Shown here in pieces: positions 1 through 5,035 of a stretch of DNA of 5,035 bases (positions are counted from its first letter, which is position 1; every line of letters starts with the position of its first letter). A program made the position numbers and the translations under genes. Location of the stretch: assembly GCA_024227975.1 (NCBI GenBank), contig JAAETV010000536.1, positions 1-5,035 on the forward strand. Reading direction: 5' to 3'. The notes beneath the pieces are model-generated. The model made no database searches and was not told where the DNA came from. It worked only from the letters and a program-made list of their open reading frames with translations. The DNA is from Actinomycetes bacterium. Its GTDB lineage: Bacteria > Actinomycetota > Acidimicrobiia > Acidimicrobiales > SZUA-35.

Positions 1-1589
1 CATCGATCCATGGATTTGGAGAAGGCGTCTTGTTGGCCGGGGGCATAGCCGAGGGCTTTGGCCGCATCGCGAACCGCCGACCGCCCCCGGTAGGAGATCA
101 CATTGGCTACCTGGGCGGCATGACGGCGACCATGGCGCTCGTATACATACTGGATCGCCTCTTCCCGTCGATCGGACTCGATATCGAGATCGATGTCCGG
201 CGGACCATCACGCTCTGGCGACAAGAAGCGCTCGAACAACAAGCCGAGCGAGACGGCGTCGGCGGCCGTGATGCCGAGGACGTAGCACACGGCCGAGTTG
301 GCAGCCGAACCTCGCCCCTGGCACAAGATGTCGCTGCGGCGGCAGAAGTCGACGATGTCCCACACCACGAGGAAGTAGCCGGGAAAGCCAAGCTTTTCGA
401 TGAGGGCGAGCTCACGATCGAGCTGGGCCCAGGCCACGGCCGCCATCGGGTCGTCTCGACGCCCATAACGATGTTCTCCACCCTGTTCCACCAGATGACG
501 GAGGTACTCCATCTCTGACATCTCGTGCTCACAGGGGAAAGGAGGCAGGTTTGGGGCCATCAGCGAGAGGTCGAAGGCACAGTCCAGTCCCAGCTCGGCC
601 GCCCTCTCGACCACCCCCGGGTAGCGGGCGAAGCGGCGCCCCTGCTCCTCACCAGAGCGGAGATGGGCGGAGGCCATGGCCGGGAGCCACCCCGACAGCT
701 CGTCGAGGGAGCGCCGGGCCCGAACCGCGGCCATGGCTGCTGCCAGCTTGCGATGGGCGGGCTTGGCGTAGTGGACATTGTTGGTCGCGATCGGCTCGAC
801 CCCGGCCCTCATGGCCAGATCGACCATGGCATCATTGCGGGCACTGTCGAGCGGGTTGCCGTGGTCCCACAGCTCAACAGCCACATTGCCACGCCCGAAC
901 CGCTCGATCAGGTGGCCCAGAGCCCGTCCTGCCGCCCCAGGGCCCTCCCTCTCCAGGGTGCGGGGAACCGAGCCCTTGCGGCACCCCGTCAGTACCAGCC
1001 AGTGCTCGAGGTCAGCTGATGACACCCATCGATCGAGGTCGGACATGGTGAACCGGGGTGCCCCCTTCTCCCCCGCCAGCTGGGCCTCACTGATCACTCG
1101 GGCCAGGGCGGCATAACCTTGGGGATCGCGGGCCAGGACCAGCAGGTGTGATCCATCGGGGTCGGCCTGGCCCGGTGAGATGTCGAGCTTGTCGACGGTC
1201 AGCTCGGCTCCGAACACCGTTTTCAGGCCAACGGCCCGGGCCGCCTCGGCAAAGCGGACGACCCCGTAGAAGCCGTCATGGTCGGTGATGGCCAGGGCTT
1301 CGAGCCCGAGCCGGGCCGCCTCCTCAGCCAACTCCTCAGGGTGGGAGGCCCCGTCGAGAAAGCTGAAGCTGGAGTGGCAGTGCAGCTCGGCGTATGGCAC
1401 CGCCGACTCGGCCCGGGTCAGGGCCGGGGCGGCATAGGGCTGTCGTTTGTAGGTCCAGGCCGGGCTGTCGCTTCCGTTGGCCGCCGGACCGAAGGGAACC
1501 GCATCAGGGGCCTGATTCGAGCGCGACGGATGGTCGGACAAGCGGCGCTCGATGTCACGCCAGGGAACAGGGGGATTCTGCCAACCCAT
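1..1589 (-). CDS. dnaE2: Error-prone DNA polymerase DnaE2 (ImuC), N-terminal part, truncated by window edge
   Basis: C-family polymerase that performs mutagenic translesion synthesis in the SOS response, known to work with ImuA'/ImuB and the beta clamp. Reading the minus strand from the ATG at 1589 gives 529 intact codons with no stop. The N-terminus [10 protein letters not shown] is the typical start of actinobacterial DnaE2. The PHP domain follows: [13 protein letters not shown] (residues 68-80, with H70 and H72), ITDHDGF (101-107, D103, H104), VFGAEL (125-130) and TNNVHY (ending Y274). The polymerase palm holds GRGSAANS (425-432) and PDIDLDIE, in which D465 and D467 match the first two catalytic aspartates of E. 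coli DnaE (D401, D403). The third aspartate, the thumb and the C-terminal domains lie beyond the edge; the full protein should be near 1,080 residues. An in-frame TGA seven codons upstream, with no ATG or GTG between, fixes the start. There is no Shine-Dalgarno. It has its own SOS box, so it is not cotranscribed behind imuAB. Confidence 0.97.
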   Translation of the reverse strand, partial: MGWQNPPVPWRDIERRLSDHPSRSNQAPDAVPFGPAANGSDSPAWTYKRQPYAAPALTRAESAVPYAELHCHSSFSFLDGASHPEELAEEAARLGLEALAITDHDGFYGVVRFAEAARAVGLKTVFGAELTVDKLDISPGQADPDGSHLLVLARDPQGYAALARVISEAQLAGEKGAPRFTMSDLDRWVSSADLEHWLVLTGCRKGSVPRTLEREGPGAAGRALGHLIERFGRGNVAVELWDHGNPLDSARNDAMVDLAMRAGVEPIATNNVHYAKPAHRKLAAAMAAVRARRSLDELSGWLPAMASAHLRSGEEQGRRFARYPGVVERAAELGLDCAFDLSLMAPNLPPFPCEHEMSEMEYLRHLVEQGGEHRYGRRDDPMAAVAWAQLDRELALIEKLGFPGYFLVVWDIVDFCRRSDILCQGRGSAANSAVCYVLGITAADAVSLGLLFERFLSPERDGPPDIDLDIESDRREEAIQYVYERHGRRHAAQVANVISYRGRSAVRDAAKALGYAPGQQDAFSKSMDR

Positions 1590-1595
1590 GTCGTG

Positions 1596-1601
1596 AGGGT
1601 A
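1596..1601 (-). promoter_or_regulatory. Candidate -10 element of dnaE2
   Basis: On the minus strand TACCCT (TAnnnT type) lies six nucleotides before the dnaE2 ATG at 1589, so transcription would start at or next to the ATG and give a leaderless mRNA. The matching -35 position falls at about 1619-1625, inside the left half of the LexA box, and has no good TTGACA match there. LexA bound at the box would therefore block RNA polymerase. This is inferred from position and motif only. Confidence 0.5.
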
Positions 1602-1620
1602 CTGCCATCAGGATCGAAAA

Positions 1621-1636
1621 TCGAACACATGTTCGT
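1621..1636. promoter_or_regulatory. LexA-binding SOS box between dnaE2 and the CoA-transferase gene
   Basis: The 16-mer TCGAACACATGTTCGT matches the actinobacterial LexA operator TCGAAC-N4-GTTCGA at every defined base except the last (T for A). It is centred about 39 nt upstream of the dnaE2 ATG and about 55 nt upstream of the CoA-transferase ATG. dnaE2 is an established LexA-repressed gene in mycobacteria and relatives, so site and gene support each other. The box overlaps the expected -35 region of dnaE2 and ends 10 nt before the candidate -35 of the CoA-transferase gene. Confidence 0.9.
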
Positions 1637-1646
1637 CCAGTTTCAC

Positions 1647-1675
1647 CTGACGGGTGCTGACCCCAGGACTACGCT
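1647..1675 (+). promoter_or_regulatory. Candidate sigma-70-type promoter of the CoA-transferase gene
   Basis: CTGACG at 1647-1652 (4 of 6 to TTGACA) is followed by exactly 17 nt and then TACGCT at 1670-1675 (TAnnnT). The predicted transcription start is about 1682-1684, at the ATG at 1684, which implies a leaderless or nearly leaderless transcript. This agrees with the lack of any Shine-Dalgarno sequence before that ATG. It is a motif-and-spacing call only. Confidence 0.5.
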
Positions 1676-1683
1676 GCCACACC

Positions 1684-2871
1684 ATGGGAGTCCTCGACGG
1701 TATAACCGTTCTCGATCTATCGATCCTCATCCAGGGGCCGCAAGCGGCGGCCATGCTCAACGACCTGGGGGCGAACGTCATCAAGATCGAGCTGCCAGAG
1801 GCCGGTGACCTGGCCCGCTGGATCCATGTTTCGGACGACGACGACCGAGCCCCCGTGTTCGAGGCCTGCAACCGGGGCAAGCGATCGGTGACCCTCGACC
1901 TTCGCCAGCCCGGGGGCAAGCGGGCCCTGGAGAGGCTGGCCAGCCAGGCCGATGTCCTGATCCACAACTTCGTCCCCGGGACCATGGAACTGTGGGGTCT
2001 GTCCTATGAGGAGCTGGCCGCCATCAACCCCGGTCTGATCTATGCCAGCGGTTCGAGCTACGGCCCCCTCGGCCCACGGTCAACCATGGAGGGGGCAGAC
2101 ACCATCGGCCAAGCCTGGGGTGGCTTGATCTCCGCCACCGGAACCGATGCCGGTGAACCGACCCCCATCGCCGCCCTGATCTCCGATCACACCGCCTGCC
2201 AGAACATGGTCACCGGCATCCTGGCTGCCATGATCCATCGACAGCGGACCGGCGAGGGGCAGAGGATCGATGTCAGCCTCCTGGGTGGCATGATCTGGGC
2301 CCAAGCCTCGGAGCTGACCTACACCATGTTGAGTGGCGAGGTCTTGGGCCGCGCCAACCGAGGCCACCCCCTCATCAAGGGGTTGTTGCGCATGATCCCT
2401 ACAGCCGACGGCTGGATCCAGCTGGTCGGCGTTCCCCCTCACCTGTGGCCGGGGTTCTGCCGAGCTATCGATCGGCTCGACCTGATCGACGAGGAGCGCT
2501 TCGCCACCCTGTTCCTTTCGTCCGAGGCCCTGGCCGAGCTGTGCCAACTGGTCGATGAGATCTTCCCCACCCGGTCGACAGCCGAATGGTGCGAACGGCT
2601 GGCGGCCGAACACCAGCGGTTCGCCCCAGTACGAGACCATGGGGAGGTGGTGGCCGACCCTGATGCGGTCACCAATAGCTACATCGTCGAGGTAGATCAC
2701 CCCGAATGGGGCCCGATCAAGACCGTGGGCTCCCCCCTCCGGATGAGCTCGACCCCGACCGAACCTGGGGTCGTAGCGCCAAACTTGGGCCAGCACACCG
2801 AGGAGGTCCTGCTCGAAGCTGGTTTCAGTTGGGACGACATAGCCCAGCTACAAGCCGAAGGCGCCTATTGA
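1684..2871 (+). CDS. CaiB/BaiF family (family III) CoA-transferase
   Basis: Cytoplasmic enzyme predicted to move coenzyme A between carboxylic acids through an aspartyl-CoA thioester. The 395-residue length is normal for the family. The N-terminus LDGITVLDLS...LGANVIKIE (4-36) is the classic Rossmann start; Q17 in QGPQAA and N95 in HNFVPG align with Q17 and N96 of formyl-CoA transferase. The catalytic aspartate is D168 in ISDHTACQ, matching D169 of formyl-CoA transferase and CaiB. HRQRTGEGQRIDVSLL is the conserved helix-strand after it, and LGQHTEEVLLEAG near the C-terminus is the family tail motif. The GGGGQ loop of formyl-CoA transferases is absent, so oxalate/formyl-CoA chemistry is unlikely; the true substrate cannot be told (acyl-CoA, bile-acid-like or racemase-type members all fit). 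I chose the ATG at 1684 over an in-frame GTG at 1654 because homologues begin right at MG.LDGI.VLDL and a promoter -10 lies just before it. It is divergent from dnaE2 and convergent with the lipoprotein gene. Confidence 0.93.
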   Translation: MGVLDGITVLDLSILIQGPQAAAMLNDLGANVIKIELPEAGDLARWIHVSDDDDRAPVFEACNRGKRSVTLDLRQPGGKRALERLASQADVLIHNFVPGTMELWGLSYEELAAINPGLIYASGSSYGPLGPRSTMEGADTIGQAWGGLISATGTDAGEPTPIAALISDHTACQNMVTGILAAMIHRQRTGEGQRIDVSLLGGMIWAQASELTYTMLSGEVLGRANRGHPLIKGLLRMIPTADGWIQLVGVPPHLWPGFCRAIDRLDLIDEERFATLFLSSEALAELCQLVDEIFPTRSTAEWCERLAAEHQRFAPVRDHGEVVADPDAVTNSYIVEVDHPEWGPIKTVGSPLRMSSTPTEPGVVAPNLGQHTEEVLLEAGFSWDDIAQLQAEGAY

Positions 2872-2897
2872 TCTGGGGCGAGGGGCAACCCGATGGA

Positions 2898-3383
2898 TCA
2901 ATCGTTCGAGCCGCGAGCTGAGCCGGCTCTAGGCTCCCCATCGACGGCGGTGACCGAACAGAGCACAACCCGATCGTCGAGCTCATCCCAGCTCTGACGG
3001 GTCGGGAAGATGGCCGACATGTCGAGGACCGACACATCGAACGAGACCCCGACAAAGGGTTCGAACTCGGCCAGGCATCCTTCGATCCACTCGTCCTCAA
3101 TGACCGCGGGTCCCGGGTACGGACCGTCGTCCAACATGAAAACGTGGTACACCTCGAAGTCATGGGGCTCGACACAAGGGACGACGAGCACAACCTCGAC
3201 CTCACCTGACCCAGGGTCATTGAAACAATCGCCGAGCAGAAGGTCGAACGCACGCAAGGTGCCACTCTCGACGACGACGCCGTCGTCGTCCCGCGTCGGG
3301 CCGGAATCGGAAAACAGCCCACATGACGTGGCCACCAGCACCACTACGAGCAGCACAGCTCTCACTGAGCAGATCCGACCCAC
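2898..3383 (-). CDS. Septum-formation-family putative lipoprotein
   Basis: Predicted 161-residue exported protein. The N-terminus has two arginines, a hydrophobic stretch (residues 9-18, AVLLVVVLVA) and then ATSCG with C21 as the likely lipidated cysteine. The lipobox is imperfect because A, not L, is at -3. An acidic linker (D32-D34) leads to a domain resembling the actinobacterial Septum_form family (PF13845): GDCF (C53), VPCVEPHDFEVYHVF (C70, H74), a central GCLAEFEPFVG (C103) and PTRQSWDELDDRVVLCSV (W132, C142). The four downstream cysteines could make two disulfides outside the cell. Family proteins are linked by name to septum formation in actinobacteria, but no biochemical activity is known. 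The GTG at 3383 is the only start codon upstream of the signal peptide before an in-frame TAG; a GTG at 3365 (residue 7) would remove the first arginine. Its stop lies 26 nt from the convergent CoA-transferase stop. Confidence 0.8.
   Translation of the reverse strand: MGRICSVRAVLLVVVLVATSCGLFSDSGPTRDDDGVVVESGTLRAFDLLLGDCFNDPGSGEVEVVLVVPCVEPHDFEVYHVFMLDDGPYPGPAVIEDEWIEGCLAEFEPFVGVSFDVSVLDMSAIFPTRQSWDELDDRVVLCSVTAVDGEPRAGSARGSND
3270..3290. repeat. Perfect 10-bp inverted repeat in the lipoprotein linker
   Basis: GACGACGACG and CGTCGTCGTC flank one base. On the minus strand this encodes the linker DDDGVVV (residues 32-38), with each residue repeated by the same codon (GAC x3, GTC x3). It could fold as a tight hairpin in the mRNA. 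It most likely arose from codon repetition in a low-complexity linker and is not a terminator, since no T-run follows. Confidence 0.6.
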
Positions 3384-3574
3384 GATCCCACCGCGCCATG
3401 TCTAGACCGTGCAGGCATCAATACCCACCCCTACGGGCTGATTGCCTCATTCGTCCATCAGATCCACGTGCGATTCATTGTTGAGGTCCAAGGCGTCGAA
3501 GGGGGGCCCAGCCAGATTGGCTGCCCCAGCCCGCGAGGCGAAGAGCGAGTCGGTTCGGGACGCCCCCGACCTCA
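3384..3574. other. Region between TetR remnant and lipoprotein gene without a recognisable gene
   Basis: No frame on either strand gives a recognisable protein. The minus strand presumably contains the degraded 3' part of the TetR gene. The lipoprotein promoter should lie in the right-hand part of the 3384-3450 stretch, but I could not pick a convincing -35/-10 pair. A loose hairpin (CAAT...ATTG outer arms, CCC...GGG inner arms, 3419-3444) is present without a T-run. Confidence 0.4.
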
Positions 3575-3787
3575 CTATTCGATGACCAGCCAGCGACAAT
3601 GGCCGACAGGGCGGGCTGGTCGCCTTCCGAAGTGGTAGAAGACCAGAGCCTGGTTGAAGCCCCCTGTCCTGGCAATGGCCCGAACGCTGGTACCGACCAG
3701 ACCCTCCACCCTGACCGTATCCAGGGCCGCGTCGATGATCCGATCTCGGGTTTCCAAGCCGCTGCGGCTGCTCTTGCGTTCCCCCAT
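3575..3787 (-). pseudogene. TetR/AcrR-family regulator remnant, DNA-binding domain only, apparently frameshifted
   Basis: From the ATG at 3787 the frame gives MGERKSSRSGLETRDRIIDA then ALDTVRVEGLVGTSVRAIARTGGFNQALVFYHFG (to about residue 54), a typical TetR N-terminal helix-turn-helix including the FYHFG end of the recognition helix. The following residues, RRPARPVGHCRWLVIE and a stop at 3575, are unlike any TetR continuation. Shifting by one base at GGAAGG reads EGDQPALSAIVAG, closer to the normal helix-4 start, but that frame also stops near 3475, and the third frame stops at 3447. No ligand-binding domain of the usual 130-150 residues is present before the lipoprotein gene. The gene is therefore decayed, or is a truncated HTH-only protein of 70 residues. 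It lies 95 nt downstream of the N-demethylase-like gene on the same strand and may once have regulated a neighbour. A longer frame opening at 3928 overlaps that neighbour and does not look like protein before the ATG at 3787. Confidence 0.65.
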
Positions 3788-3818
3788 GGGTATCAATTCT
3801 GGCCTCCAGACCCCGCAT

Positions 3819-3838
3819 CTGCTGGATCGAACCAATAG
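3819..3838. promoter_or_regulatory. Imperfect palindrome, possible operator upstream of the TetR remnant
   Basis: On the plus strand CTGCTGG, six bases ATCGAA, then CCAATAG: seven of ten base pairs of the 20-bp dyad are complementary, and five of six in the core TGG-ATCGAA-CCA. It lies 31 nt upstream of the TetR-remnant ATG and 44 nt past the end of the upstream gene. TetR regulators often bind such dyads next to their own gene. With two G:C-rich arms this could also be chance, so the call is tentative. Confidence 0.25.
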
Positions 3839-3882
3839 GGACCCGTGTTGCTCGCAACGGCCGAGGCCCCTGGGGCTCCGAC

Positions 3883-4755
3883 TCAGAGGCTGAGAGCGAG
3901 CCGGAGCTCGCGCCGCTGCTGCTCGCACACTCCACGATGGCTGGCCACCGGGATCGGGGCCTGGCGAACGAACTCGGTGAAGGCGTCGCGACGGGATCCG
4001 TCATCGAGGAGCCGGCCCAGGGCATGCTGCTGGGTCCTGATGGTGAACAAGACGTAGCCGGTTCGAGGTAGGAGACGGAAGGTCTGGCGCTCGCTCCGGA
4101 GGTACAGCCCGCTCAGGCAATCGGGGGCGGCGACAACCCGATCACGGCTCTCGGGGCGCCCAGGCTGGAAAAGTCGAGGGTCAGGGTCGAGAAACCAGTT
4201 CCGGCGCCAGATGACCTGCTGTTCCGAACGATCGAAGAGCCGGTCGACCCTGCCGACGAGATCGCTGGAGTAGCCCTCGACGGGGGCGTGGACGTCGAGC
4301 AAGGTGTGGCCGACCCTCTCGGCCAGCGACCAGCTCGACGGGAAGCACACCGACCCGGCAGACAAGACCCAACCTTTTGAGGTCCGGTTCAAGAGGCAGA
4401 GATCTTCTTGCACCAGCCGACCGGCGATGTCGAGGGGGTGCAGCTCAGCGCCCGAAGAGTCGGTCAGCTCCGCCTCGACCGCACTGGCCTTGACCTCGGT
4501 CGGACCGGTACCGACGATGAGATCAAGGGCCTCTTGGCCTGCATCCTCAGTACCGGGGAGGGCAATGAAGACCTCGTCGTGGCGATCGGTCAACAACACC
4601 GACTTGAATACCAGCTCGGCATCACGTTGATCGTCAACCACGAGCCAGGGCCGCTGGCCCAACGCCCGAGTTCCCATGTATCGCCAGTGTCGATCGGGAT
4701 CTAGATCGATCTCGTAGAGCCAGTCATAGCTCCGACGAGGATGCTCCGCACTCAT
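3883..4755 (-). CDS. DUF3445 / haem-dependent oxidative N-demethylase alpha-subunit-like protein
   Basis: A 290-residue cytoplasmic protein with the marks of the DUF3445 (HODM_asu-like, PF11927) family: an N-terminal WRYMGTRAL segment (residues 24-32), the signature VCFPSSWSLAERVGHTLLDVHAPVEGY (137-162), RRNWFLDPDPRLF (184-196) and YLRSERQTFRLLPRTGYVLFTIRT (218-241). In the studied enzyme, haem-dependent dimethylamine oxidase/demethylase, the alpha subunit binds haem in a PAS-like fold and removes a methyl group as formaldehyde, with electron-transfer partner subunits. No such partners are in this window, so the substrate and even an enzymatic role here are unknown; many actinobacteria and fungi carry lone copies. 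The ATG at 4755 has AGGGG directly against it, too close for a normal ribosome site, while TACCCT ends eight nt before it, again suggesting a near-leaderless message. It is divergent from larE with 43 nt between, and the TetR remnant follows it on the same strand. Confidence 0.85.
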   Translation of the reverse strand: MSAEHPRRSYDWLYEIDLDPDRHWRYMGTRALGQRPWLVVDDQRDAELVFKSVLLTDRHDEVFIALPGTEDAGQEALDLIVGTGPTEVKASAVEAELTDSSGAELHPLDIAGRLVQEDLCLLNRTSKGWVLSAGSVCFPSSWSLAERVGHTLLDVHAPVEGYSSDLVGRVDRLFDRSEQQVIWRRNWFLDPDPRLFQPGRPESRDRVVAAPDCLSGLYLRSERQTFRLLPRTGYVLFTIRTQQHALGRLLDDGSRRDAFTEFVRQAPIPVASHRGVCEQQRRELRLALSL

Positions 4756-4763
4756 CCCCTATG

Positions 4764-4769
4764 AGGGTA
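4764..4769 (-). promoter_or_regulatory. Candidate -10 element of the N-demethylase-like gene
   Basis: TACCCT on the minus strand, the same hexamer as at dnaE2, ends eight nt before the ATG at 4755. Its -35 position would fall at about 4787-4792, on top of the larE -10. No clear TTGACA-like -35 is visible. Confidence 0.4.
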
Positions 4770-4785
4770 GCCAACCCACAGGTCC

Positions 4786-4791
4786 TAGCCT
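4786..4791 (+). promoter_or_regulatory. Candidate -10 element of larE
   Basis: TAGCCT (TAnnnT) ends seven nt before the GTG at 4799, placing the transcription start at or near the start codon. The corresponding -35 position (about 4763-4768) overlaps the opposite promoter's -10 and shows no good consensus. The position supports the GTG at 4799 as the start. Confidence 0.4.
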
Positions 4792-4798
4792 GAGCGAT

Positions 4799-5035
4799 GT
4801 GACCCCTCCTTCGGTGGATCCCCTGGTGATCGACCCCCTCAGTGAGCAGATTGACCTACTGGCCATGACGATCCGAGACATCGGACCACTCGTCGTTGCC
4901 TTCTCCGGTGGCGTCGACTCGGCCCTGTTGACGGTGGCCGCCCTCAACGAGCTCGGTCCCGACGGGGTCCTGGCTGTCACCGCGGACTCGGCCTCGCTCG
5001 GCTCGGGTGAGCTCGATCACTGCCGGGCCCTGGCC
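4799..5035 (+). CDS. larE: ATP-dependent sacrificial sulfur transferase LarE, N-terminal part, truncated by window edge
   Basis: PP-loop ATPase that adenylates the carboxylates of the pyridinium bis-carboxylate made by LarB and donates sulfur in synthesis of the nickel-pincer nucleotide cofactor of lactate racemase and related enzymes. The 79 visible codons contain LVVAFSGGVDSALL, with the ATP-binding SGGVDS at residues 36-41 (4904-4921), and LAVTADSASL (58-67), the next conserved LarE strand. The region with the sulfur-donating cysteine (or the three cluster-binding cysteines of other LarE types) is outside the window, so its mechanism type cannot be told. I chose the GTG at 4799 because a TAGCCT hexamer lies seven nt upstream; in-frame GTGs at 4814 and 4826 and an ATG at 4865 are alternatives. 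The ATG would leave only 13 residues before SGGVDS, which is short. Other PP-loop proteins (GuaA, NAD synthase) fit the AVTADS segment less well. larB and larC are not visible. Confidence 0.88.
   Translation, partial: MTPPSVDPLVIDPLSEQIDLLAMTIRDIGPLVVAFSGGVDSALLTVAALNELGPDGVLAVTADSASLGSGELDHCRALA

Noticed and set aside
1654..1683. Upstream GTG start for the CoA-transferase gene, adding ten residues
   Set aside because: The extra residues are not typical of the family, and the predicted -10 at 1670-1675 lies inside them, favouring the ATG at 1684.
30..1808. Several plus-strand open frames opposite dnaE2 (for example 30-518, 525-1019, 1278-1808)
   Set aside because: They are antisense shadows of the clearly recognisable dnaE2 frame; their translations are low-complexity and match no family I know.
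2080..2796. A 238-residue minus-strand open frame inside the CoA-transferase gene
   Set aside because: The opposite strand encodes a full family III CoA-transferase with its catalytic residues; the antisense translation is rich in G, D and H with no recognisable motif.
2872..2937. Bidirectional terminator at the convergent gene ends
   Set aside because: The 26-nt spacer has no strong stem; the palindromic GAGCCGGCTC nearby is inside the lipoprotein coding region and lacks a T-run.
3242..3250. A second LexA half-site (TCGAAC) in the lipoprotein gene
   Set aside because: No matching GTTCGA half follows at the required four-base spacing, and it is deep inside a coding region.
3419..3444. Hairpin after the TetR remnant as an intrinsic terminator
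   Set aside because: The stem is short (3 + 4 bp with an uneven internal loop) and no T-run follows on either strand.
3824..3833. tRNA T-arm-like GGTTCGATCC on the minus strand
   Set aside because: The flanking stem does not pair as a T-stem and no acceptor, D or anticodon arms are present.
3447..4025. A 192-residue minus-strand open frame spanning the end of the N-demethylase-like gene and the TetR remnant
   Set aside because: It is out of frame with both real coding signals and has no recognisable domain; only its last part might contain the frameshifted tail of the TetR gene.

Overview
The window is GC-rich, gene-dense DNA that looks like an actinobacterial chromosome. The pointers are an actinobacterial-type error-prone polymerase DnaE2, a TCGAAC-N4-GTTCGA type SOS box, a septum-formation-family lipoprotein (a family seen mainly in Actinomycetota), GTG starts, and start codons sitting 6-8 nt behind TAnnnT hexamers. 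I lean to a deep actinobacterial lineage such as Acidimicrobiia, but this is inference from style, not a match to a genome.

Layout: (1) 1589 to 1, minus strand: N-terminal 529 codons of dnaE2, running off the left edge. (2) 1590-1683: divergent intergenic region with a near-perfect LexA box and a promoter facing each way. (3) 1684-2871, plus: CaiB/BaiF (family III) CoA-transferase. (4) 3383 to 2898, minus: small lipoprotein of the Septum_form family, convergent with the CoA-transferase and 26 nt from it. (5) 3787 to 3575, minus: an HTH-only remnant of a TetR-family regulator that goes out of frame straight after the DNA-binding domain. The DNA from there to 3384 holds no recognisable gene. 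(6) 4755 to 3883, minus: protein of the DUF3445 / haem-dependent oxidative N-demethylase alpha-subunit-like family. (7) 4756-4798: a 43-nt divergent promoter region. (8) 4799 to the right edge, plus: N-terminus of LarE, the ATP-dependent sacrificial sulfur transferase of nickel-pincer cofactor synthesis.

The genes do not form one pathway. The one firmly readable regulatory story is SOS control of dnaE2: its LexA box lies over the expected -35 region. The CoA-transferase shares that intergenic space and may or may not feel LexA. The larE / N-demethylase-like pair share a very compact region in which each promoter's -10 falls in the other's -35 region. I found no RNA genes, CRISPR, insertion sequences or convincing intrinsic terminators, and no clearly new multi-gene system. 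The most interesting points are the regulatory architecture (leaderless and overlapping divergent promoters) and the decayed regulator.
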